From Planctomycetia bacterium (GTDB taxonomy: Bacteria; Planctomycetota; Phycisphaerae; Phycisphaerales; SM1A02), in the NCBI GenBank assembly GCA_005804005.1, contig SYPI01000035.1, positions 1 to 6,478 of the forward strand: DNA of 6,478 bases, given 5' to 3'. The notes beneath the pieces were generated by a model. The model was not told the origin of the DNA and did not search any database. It saw only the letters and a list, made by a program, of their open reading frames with translations. Positions within the stretch are counted from its first letter, which is position 1, and each line of letters begins with the position of its first letter. Of this stretch, positions 1 to 5,847 are shown one piece after another. The translations under genes and the position numbers were made by a program.

Positions 1-639
1 CTGGCCGGTGTCGGCGACCAGAAAATTCGCCCCGGAGATGCCCACATCGGCCTCAAGGAATTTCTGCCGGAGGTGTCGCCGGGCGATCATCGTCAGCTCC
101 TCCGGGCTGGCGGTGGCCTCCGCGCCCAGGCGCCTGCCGAATAGCTCACTGATCTCTTCCCGCCGCAGGTGCATGCACGGGAAGACGAAGTGAAATGGCG
201 GCTCGCCGCGGAGCTGCTGGATGAACTCGCCCAGATCGCTCTCCACCACATCGAACCCCTCAGCCTCAAGGGCGTCGTTCAGGTGAATCTCTTCGGTGGT
301 CATGCACTTTGACTTGACCACGGATCTGGCACCGGCTGCTCGGATGATGCCCACAATGATGGCGCGGGCCTCAGCGGCATCGCCGGCCCAGTGGACCTGG
401 CCACCGTTGCGCGTAAAGGCCTCCTCGAAGCGAATCAGATTGCGGTCGAGGCGGTTGACTGCCGTCCACTTGGCAGTGGCGGCAGCATCGCGGGCCAACT
501 CCCAATCGCGGTAGCGGGCCTTCTGTGAATCACGGCTCTCGTAGTAGCCGGCCAGCGCCCGGCGTAGGAACCCCCGCCGATCACCATCGCCTGCCGCGGC
601 GGTTGCGCCAGCCAGAAACTCATCGCGCGGTGCTGGCAT
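1..639 (-). CDS. lutB: LutB-type lactate utilization iron-sulfur protein (N-terminal part, cut by window edge)
   Basis: This is the N-terminal 213 residues of LutB (YkgF family), a subunit of the LutABC complex that oxidises L-lactate to pyruvate in the cytoplasm. The visible part is the LUD domain. Family hallmarks read directly are KSKCMTTEEIHLN at about residues 109-121, DLGEFIQQL at 134-142, GEPPFH at 145-150 and the stretch ADVGISGANFLVADTG near the cut end. The C-terminal ferredoxin-like region with the 4Fe-4S cysteine motifs lies beyond the left edge, so cluster binding cannot be checked. The ATG at 639 was chosen because it starts one base after the lutA stop (TGA-C-ATG), which suggests translational coupling; no clear Shine-Dalgarno sequence is visible. 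Two cysteines (C111, C155) fall in or beside the conserved LUD motifs. The family assignment is firm; participation in lactate oxidation is inferred from family and from the neighbouring lutA. Confidence 0.9.
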   Translation of the reverse strand, partial: MPAPRDEFLAGATAAAGDGDRRGFLRRALAGYYESRDSQKARYRDWELARDAAATAKWTAVNRLDRNLIRFEEAFTRNGGQVHWAGDAAEARAIIVGIIRAAGARSVVKSKCMTTEEIHLNDALEAEGFDVVESDLGEFIQQLRGEPPFHFVFPCMHLRREEISELFGRRLGAEATASPEELTMIARRHLRQKFLEADVGISGANFLVADTGQ

Positions 640-640
640 G

Positions 641-1357
641 TCAGCGCGCGGCGAGCACCTCAGCCAAATGCAGGGTACGCACGGCGTTTCCCTGTCGACT
701 GAGGTAACCGCCGATCTGGAGGAGGCATGATGGATCGGAGGAGACAACGATGTCGGCCCCAGTACGACGGATTGCCTCCGACTTCACCTGAGCCATGGCC
801 GTCGAGATCATGGGGAACTTGACCGAGAAGAGTCCGCCGAACCCGCAACAGGTTTCGGACTCCTCGGCTTCGACCAGCGTGAGTCCGCGCACGGCGGCTA
901 GGAGGCGACGCGGCTCGCTGTGCAAGCCGAGTTCTCGCAGCCCGTGGCAGCCATCGTGATATGTAGCCGTGCCCTCCCACCGAGCTCCAACATCGGTGAC
1001 TCCAAGCCGCCTCACAAGAAACTCACCGAACTCGAAGGTTCGTGACGCTAGGTCATCCGCCTCAGATGCGCGCGGGTGGCCAGCCATGACTTCGGGGTAG
1101 AACTTCCGAATCATGGCGACGCAGGAGGCGGAGGGGCCGACTACCGCCTCGGCACCCCGAAAGGTGTCAATGGCGTGGAGCGCAGCAACGCGGGCAACAT
1201 CCCAGTGGCCGGCGTTGAAAGATGGCTGGCCGCAGCAGGTTTGGGCCGCACGGAACTCGACTTGGTGCCCAAGCCCGCGAATCACCGTCGCAGCCGCCAG
1301 ACCGACTTGAGGCGTCAACTGATCCACAAAGCAGGGAATGAACAGCGACACAATCAT
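641..1357 (-). CDS. lutA: LutA (YkgE-type) L-lactate oxidase Fe-S subunit
   Basis: A complete 238-residue protein, the usual LutA/YkgE length. It has two cysteine-rich CCG domains. The first contains PCFVD (C9), CCGQPSFNAGH (C41, C42) and PSASC (C79). The second contains YHDGCH (C137), CCGFGG (C170, C171) and SSDPSC (C211). In this family such repeats bind an iron-sulfur cofactor and are related to heterodisulfide reductase and glycolate oxidase subunits. LutA works with LutB and LutC to convert L-lactate to pyruvate. The ATG at 1357 follows the stop of the upstream rhamnulose-phosphate aldolase/dehydrogenase gene after only two bases, and its own stop is one base from lutB, so the three genes are almost certainly co-transcribed. 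The context explains its job: it removes the lactate made by the upstream gene. No signal peptide or membrane segment is seen, as expected for a cytoplasmic enzyme. Confidence 0.95.
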   Translation of the reverse strand: MIVSLFIPCFVDQLTPQVGLAAATVIRGLGHQVEFRAAQTCCGQPSFNAGHWDVARVAALHAIDTFRGAEAVVGPSASCVAMIRKFYPEVMAGHPRASEADDLASRTFEFGEFLVRRLGVTDVGARWEGTATYHDGCHGLRELGLHSEPRRLLAAVRGLTLVEAEESETCCGFGGLFSVKFPMISTAMAQVKSEAIRRTGADIVVSSDPSCLLQIGGYLSRQGNAVRTLHLAEVLAAR

Positions 1358-1359
1358 GG

Positions 1360-3576
1360 TCAGCGCAGGAAAGCCTCGTGAAGTCCCCCGTCGACGGTGA
1401 GGACCTGGCCGGTGGTCTTCGAGAGGCGTCCGCTGACTAGGAGGAAGTAGGCCTCGGCCTGATCGGCCGGCGAGATGGGCGTCTTGGTCAGACTGCGGCT
1501 GGCGTAAAACTTGGCGAGTTTGGCCACCAGCGCCTCGGTGGACTCGTCGGTCGAGTGGGCGATTTCATACTTGACCAGCGAACTCAGCACGCGATCGCGC
1601 GGGAACATGGACGAATCCTGCACCACGGTGGCTGGCGCAACGCCATTGACGCGCACCAGAGGCGCCAGCTCCAAGGCAAGTTCGCGCACCAGATGATTGG
1701 CTGCCGCCTTGGAAGTGTCGTAAGCCACCGAGCCCTTCTTAGGAACGATGGCGTTGGCGCTGGTAGTCAGCACAAGACTGCCGCGCAGCCCCTGATCGCG
1801 CCAGGTCTTGGCGGCTTCGTCGCCCACGATGTAACTGCCCGTAACATTGGTGGCGAAGGTGAGAGCCCACTTTTCGTCGGGGATGTGCCCGGTCATGTCG
1901 CTCGGAACGATCACTCCGGCAGTTACACAGATGATGTCAAATCCACCGTATGCCAAGGCCACCTGATCCAACATGGCCCGCACCGAGGCGCGGTCGGTGA
2001 TGTTGGCCGCCAGGCCAATCGCCGGACCGCAGCCAGAGATGCCGCTGCCAGCCACGCCGATCCCCTGCCCGGCCCGATCGGTGATCTCCTTCGCGGTGGC
2101 GTCAGCGGCGGCCGCACTCAAGTCGACGCAGACCACCTGCGCTCCCTCCCGTTCAAGTCGATGAGCTGTGGCCTTGCCGATCCCTGAGCCAGCGCCAATG
2201 ACCACGGCGACTTGGCGGGCCAATTCCTTCTCCGGCGGCATCCGCCGCAGTTTGGCCTCCTCCAACTGCCAGTACTCAATGTCGAACGACTCCTGACGCG
2301 GAAGGGCGACATACTCATCAATGGCCTCTGCGCCACGCATGACCTCAACGGCACAGTTGTAGAACTCAGCAGTCACGCGGGACTCAGACTTGTCCTTGCC
2401 CCAGGCGATCATTCCCACCCCAGGAATGAGAACTACAGTCGGGTTGGGGTCGCGCATCGCTGGCGAGCCCGGCCGCTTGCACGACTCGTAATAGGCTCGG
2501 TAGCCAGCGCGGTATCTATCGAGCCCGTCGGCCAACTTGCCTCGGAGGGCCGCCTCGTCTTCAGTCTGCGGATTCCAGTCGACGAAGAGAGGCTGGACCT
2601 TAGTACGGAGGAAGTGGTCTGGGCATGAGGTCCCTAGGCCAGCGAGACGAGCGGCATCCTGGGAGTTGACGAAACGCAAGATTGAATCATCGTCCTGCAC
2701 AGTGGCAATGAGTCGACGCTGCTCCGACACTCGTCCCCGGAGCCAGGGCAGCACCCGAGCCAACAGCTCGCGGCGGCGCACTTCCTCAAGTGACCTGCAT
2801 CGTGCGCCACCGAATGCCGTGGCGTGTCCCCCCTTCTCCTGGTAGCGGCCCTCGATGAAGATCGCGGCCTCCTCTATCAGGTCAAGCGTCTGCTTGTAGC
2901 AAGCCTTGTCATCGTCGTGCCAACTGATGAATCCATGCTGGCCCATCATGATGGCGCGGAGATCCGGGGACGCTTGGGCGAGGCGCTGCATGGCCATTCC
3001 GAGTTCGAGGCCAGGCCGCATCCAAGGCACATAGGCCATGCGGTCGCCAAAGATCTCCCGCGTCAATCGCTGGCAGTTCCGCGAGGCGGCCACGGCGATA
3101 ATCGCATTGGGATGCATGTGGTCGACATGGCGGCCAGGCAGGTAGCTGTGGAGAGGTGTATCGATTGAGGTCGCCCGTGGGTTGAGATTGAAGGTGGCGT
3201 GGGCAAACATGCCGACCATGTCGTCCTCGGCCTGTGACTTCGGTCCCTTGTCGTGGCGGGCGAGGTAGGTCGACTGCAGACCGAGCAGTTTCTCCTGATA
3301 GAGAGATGAGAAGTTCTCGCGCTTGCTGGTGCGGAGGTCGCCACCCGATCCCTTGACCCACAGAACTTCGACGGGCTTGCCGGTGAGTGGGTCACTCTCG
3401 GTCACCTTGGAAGAAGTGTTCCCACCGCCGGTATTGGTGATGCGCTGGTCCGCGCCCAGAAGATTGGAGCGGTAGACCAGCCGAGCCACGGGGTCGAGCT
3501 TGGCAGCCTCGGCATCGTTCCAAAGGTGATTGACATGTTGGTGTTGGCGCATTGGGCTGGACATCTTGGTGGGCAT
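1360..3576 (-). CDS. rhaEW: Bifunctional rhamnulose-1-phosphate aldolase / L-lactaldehyde dehydrogenase (RhaEW type)
   Basis: A two-domain enzyme of 738 residues from the chosen ATG. The N-terminal part (about 1-440) is a class II aldolase: LWNDAEA near the start, glycine-rich GGGNTSS around 50-56, HVDHMHP with H153 and H155, and GQHGF with H214 as the likely zinc ligands. The C-terminal part (about 454-738) is a short-chain dehydrogenase: GAGSGIG at 461-467, D485 at the end of strand beta-2 (favours NAD), N577, S606, and the YxxxK pair Y619/K623, so the catalytic tetrad is intact. This fusion family, named RhaEW (also annotated RhaD/alcohol dehydrogenase), is known to split L-rhamnulose-1-phosphate into dihydroxyacetone phosphate and L-lactaldehyde and to oxidise the latter to L-lactate. 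The start is uncertain: in-frame codons at 3588 (GTG, overlapping the kinase stop by four bases), 3576, 3564 and 3552 are all possible. I took ATG 3576 because it gives the same TGA-8 nt-ATG spacing as the two junctions upstream. It lies 2 nt before lutA. Confidence 0.95.
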   Translation of the reverse strand: MPTKMSSPMRQHQHVNHLWNDAEAAKLDPVARLVYRSNLLGADQRITNTGGGNTSSKVTESDPLTGKPVEVLWVKGSGGDLRTSKRENFSSLYQEKLLGLQSTYLARHDKGPKSQAEDDMVGMFAHATFNLNPRATSIDTPLHSYLPGRHVDHMHPNAIIAVAASRNCQRLTREIFGDRMAYVPWMRPGLELGMAMQRLAQASPDLRAIMMGQHGFISWHDDDKACYKQTLDLIEEAAIFIEGRYQEKGGHATAFGGARCRSLEEVRRRELLARVLPWLRGRVSEQRRLIATVQDDDSILRFVNSQDAARLAGLGTSCPDHFLRTKVQPLFVDWNPQTEDEAALRGKLADGLDRYRAGYRAYYESCKRPGSPAMRDPNPTVVLIPGVGMIAWGKDKSESRVTAEFYNCAVEVMRGAEAIDEYVALPRQESFDIEYWQLEEAKLRRMPPEKELARQVAVVIGAGSGIGKATAHRLEREGAQVVCVDLSAAAADATAKEITDRAGQGIGVAGSGISGCGPAIGLAANITDRASVRAMLDQVALAYGGFDIICVTAGVIVPSDMTGHIPDEKWALTFATNVTGSYIVGDEAAKTWRDQGLRGSLVLTTSANAIVPKKGSVAYDTSKAAANHLVRELALELAPLVRVNGVAPATVVQDSSMFPRDRVLSSLVKYEIAHSTDESTEALVAKLAKFYASRSLTKTPISPADQAEAYFLLVSGRLSKTTGQVLTVDGGLHEAFLR

Positions 3577-3584
3577 GGATGGGT

Positions 3585-5069
3585 TCACTTGCGGGCGAGG
3601 CGAATTGGCTTGAGCGCGGCGAAGCGCGCCCGAGCATCATCCCAATCTTGGCGGTGGGCGGCACGGGGGCGAAACAAGCGGACACTAGTGGATGCCCGGA
3701 CGATGCGTCGAATGCCCGCCAGGCCTCGGACCTTTCCCAACGCATGAGCCTGAATGAGCAGATTTCCCGCCGCCGTTGCCTCGGTGGGCCCGGCAAGAAC
3801 CTCGATCCCGAGGGCATCAGCCGTGGCCTGGCTTAGCAGGTCGTCCTGCGACCCGCCGCCAACCACATGCAGGCGTCGCACGCGCCGTCCGGTCAAACTC
3901 GCGCCGCGATCAAGTTCACGACGGTAGAGCAAAGCCAGAGACTCGATGATGCAGCGTGTGATCGCGCCGGGGGAGCGGGGTACTGGCTGGCCGGTCTCGC
4001 GGCAGAAAGCGCGCACTTTCCCGACCATATCACCCGGCGCGGCGAATCGCCCATCGTCCGGCAGAATGAAAGACTTCAATGCTGGCGCCTTCGCGGCGAG
4101 CCGCGCGATCGCCGCGTAGTCAGCTGGGCCACCCGATCGCTCCCAGTCGCGGCGGCACTCCTGAAGTATCCAAAGGCCGATCAGGGCCTTGAGAAAGCGA
4201 GTCTTCCCTCCGAAGCCGGTTTCGTTGGTGAAGTTGGCGGCGCGCACATCCTCATTGATGAGCGGGGCTGAGAGTTCAAGGCCCAGCAGCGACCATGTTC
4301 CAGACGAGAGATATGCCCAGTCGTCGCCGTGGCCGGCGGGCACCGCAGCTACTGCGCAGCCGGTGTCGTGCGAGCAAGAGGCGATGACCCTCACGGACTC
4401 AAGACCAGCGACGCCGCGCAGTTTGCCGAGGCGCGTACCCGGCGGAACAACCTTGGGGAGCAGGTGCGGCGGGATCCCAGCGGCCCGAACTAGGCGCGAT
4501 GACCAGGCGCGGCGACGCGGGTTCCACAACTGCGTTGTGCTCGCCAGCGACTCCTCAGCCCGAGCAACACCCGAGAGAAGCCAGTTGAAGTAGTCGCCGA
4601 TGTTGAGGAATCGTTGGGCGACCCGCAGAATCTCCGGGCGGCGCCGGACATCGTCGACCAGCTGGTAGAGAGTGTTGAAACGCATGAACATCACGCCGGA
4701 TTCGGCAAAGATGGCTGGGGCCCCGATGCGCCGCACTGTCTGGGCAAATGGTTGGATAGTCCTGGCGTCGCGGTACTGAAACGGTTGCGCCACCAACGGA
4801 TCGCCATCGCGGCACAGGGCATAGTCGAGCCCCCACGAGTCGCAGCTGACAGCGGCAACCTTGACCTTGCGCGCCGCGATGAGGCGCAGACCGTGGAGGA
4901 TTTCGCCATGAAATCCAACGACGTTCCATCGCAGAGTTCCGGCCACCTCGGTAGCGCCCGTCGCAAAGCGGTGTACTACCTCCATGGTCAACCGCCCACC
5001 GGCGAGTGCGCCGAGGATTACGCGGCCTGACTCGGCACCAAGGTCGACGGCAACGAGGTTGAGGGCCAT
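3585..5069 (-). CDS. rhaB: Rhamnulokinase (FGGY family)
   Basis: A complete 494-residue sugar kinase, close to the roughly 490 residues of E. coli RhaB. It phosphorylates L-rhamnulose at O1 using ATP, making the substrate of the downstream aldolase. Hallmarks: phosphate-binding VAVDLGAESGR at 6-16 with D9, CDSWGLDY at 76-83, FQYRD at 97-101, FNTLYQL at 131-137, SHDTGCAVAAVP at 233-244 with D235 as the probable catalytic base, YLSSGTWSLLG at 253-263, NETGFGGKTRF at 282-292, and the C-terminal ATP-site motif HVVGGGSQDDLLSQATADA from 401. FNTLYQL, GFGGKTRFLK and the SHDT motif separate rhamnulokinases from the related fuculokinases and xylulokinases, so the substrate call is good, although promiscuity toward L-fuculose cannot be excluded. 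ATG 5069 lies 8 nt after the aldolase stop. There is no good Shine-Dalgarno site, only GAG inside the stop-codon region, which itself lies in a small hairpin. Confidence 0.96.
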   Translation of the reverse strand: MALNLVAVDLGAESGRVILGALAGGRLTMEVVHRFATGATEVAGTLRWNVVGFHGEILHGLRLIAARKVKVAAVSCDSWGLDYALCRDGDPLVAQPFQYRDARTIQPFAQTVRRIGAPAIFAESGVMFMRFNTLYQLVDDVRRRPEILRVAQRFLNIGDYFNWLLSGVARAEESLASTTQLWNPRRRAWSSRLVRAAGIPPHLLPKVVPPGTRLGKLRGVAGLESVRVIASCSHDTGCAVAAVPAGHGDDWAYLSSGTWSLLGLELSAPLINEDVRAANFTNETGFGGKTRFLKALIGLWILQECRRDWERSGGPADYAAIARLAAKAPALKSFILPDDGRFAAPGDMVGKVRAFCRETGQPVPRSPGAITRCIIESLALLYRRELDRGASLTGRRVRRLHVVGGGSQDDLLSQATADALGIEVLAGPTEATAAGNLLIQAHALGKVRGLAGIRRIVRASTSVRLFRPRAAHRQDWDDARARFAALKPIRLARK

Positions 5070-5074
5070 GATGT

Positions 5075-5091
5075 TGCTCAGAGGCTGAGCA
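5075..5091 (-). promoter_or_regulatory. Perfect 7-bp hairpin over the aldolase stop codon, just upstream of the rhaB start
   Basis: On the transcribed strand the bases read TGCTCAG-CCT-CTGAGCA, two perfectly complementary 7-base arms around a 3-base loop. The structure covers the last codons and the TGA of the class II aldolase, and ends 5 bases before the rhaB ATG. The only Shine-Dalgarno-like bases for rhaB (GAG, 7 nt from the ATG) lie in the 3' arm. A ribosome finishing the aldolase would open the stem, so it could make rhaB translation depend on upstream translation. There is no U-run after it, so it is not a Rho-independent terminator. The pairing is seen directly; a regulatory role is only inferred and chance is possible. 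Confidence 0.35.
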
Positions 5092-5839
5092 TTTTCTGAC
5101 GATAGTGCTCGTCGGGTCTGTCCGCGATGCGCTCAACCTGCTCTGGGCTCATGAAGTCCGGCCCGCCAAGAAGGGCCGCACCGAAGTGAATCTCGGCCGC
5201 CTTCTCGGCCATCAGGAGTGTGGCCATCACTGCCGTCGCATTCGGCCCGATGGCGATGATGCCGTGGCTCTTGAGCAGGATGACGCGTGGCTGGCGGCCC
5301 GTACGCTGGATGAACCCGAGGGTCTCAGTCCGCACCGCCCGCGCGATCACGAGTCCCGGGTCTAGGTACGGCACTAGGACTGATTCGGGGCCACAGCAGA
5401 CGACCTCGTCGGGGAAAGTCCGCCGACGAGCGAAGGTTTCGGCGCGAGGCGAGCAGAGGATGCGGCTGACAGCCAGAGCGTGGCAGTGGCCGACGGCGTT
5501 GACCCCGGGCAAGGTGAGCAGCCAGGCATGGAAGATCGCTTCAACGGATGGCTTCTTGTCTTCCGGGTTGACCCGCGCGTCCATCAGCGCTTGGTCAATC
5601 TCCTCGTCCGCCATGCGCTGACGGTCGAGGAGTGGTAGCAGCCGGTCGAAGCGGCAAACGGCAATGCCCGCTTCGGTGAGAGAGCCCAGGTTCGAGCCCG
5701 AGGCCATGACGGCGAAGGTGTCGGCATCAAGCCGGATTGAAGTGTTGCCCTCACCGAGAATTGCCATGCGGCGATCCTCTCGGCCAACATCGTGGGAGAG
5801 ACGCAGCAGCTCAGCGATCAGCGGATTGGAATTGTTCAT
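5078..5839 (-). CDS. Stand-alone class II aldolase (FucA/AraD/adducin-fold family)
   Basis: A complete 253-residue zinc-dependent aldolase-family protein, longer than E. coli fuculose-1-phosphate aldolase FucA (215). Visible landmarks: GEGNTS at 29-34 and SGS at 47-49 for substrate phosphate binding, KPSVEAIFH with E100 matching the catalytic acid/base glutamate of FucA, GHCHAL with zinc ligands H118 and H120, and LKSHGI with the third ligand H192. All catalytic residues of the fold are therefore present. Family members cleave L-fuculose-1-P, L-rhamnulose-1-P or related ketose phosphates, or epimerise L-ribulose-5-P; sequence reading alone does not choose among these. It lies between the isomerase and rhaB, 8 nt from each, so it belongs to the same operon, yet that operon already encodes the RhaEW aldolase. 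ATG 5839 was preferred to an upstream TTG at 5863, which would overlap the isomerase by 16 bases. It has GAG in the stop-codon region 7 nt upstream as a weak ribosome site. Confidence 0.9.
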   Translation of the reverse strand: MNNSNPLIAELLRLSHDVGREDRRMAILGEGNTSIRLDADTFAVMASGSNLGSLTEAGIAVCRFDRLLPLLDRQRMADEEIDQALMDARVNPEDKKPSVEAIFHAWLLTLPGVNAVGHCHALAVSRILCSPRAETFARRRTFPDEVVCCGPESVLVPYLDPGLVIARAVRTETLGFIQRTGRQPRVILLKSHGIIAIGPNATAVMATLLMAEKAAEIHFGAALLGGPDFMSPEQVERIADRPDEHYRQKMLSL

Positions 5840-5847
5840 TGACCTGC

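Noticed and set aside
1555..2187. Open frame of 210 codons on the plus strand opposite rhaEW
   Set aside because: It lies wholly antisense to the conserved dehydrogenase domain, shows no recognisable motif, and long antisense frames are expected in GC-rich coding DNA.
2212..2628. Open frame of 138 codons on the plus strand opposite rhaEW
   Set aside because: Antisense shadow of a strongly conserved gene; no domain motif or ribosome site.
3867..4593. Two overlapping plus-strand open frames of 134 codons each opposite rhaB
   Set aside because: Both are antisense to conserved kinase motifs, overlap each other in different frames, and have low-information composition.
5075..5091. Rho-independent terminator at the aldolase/rhaB junction
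   Set aside because: A short stem is present but no U-run follows on the transcribed strand; the next bases are the rhaB start.
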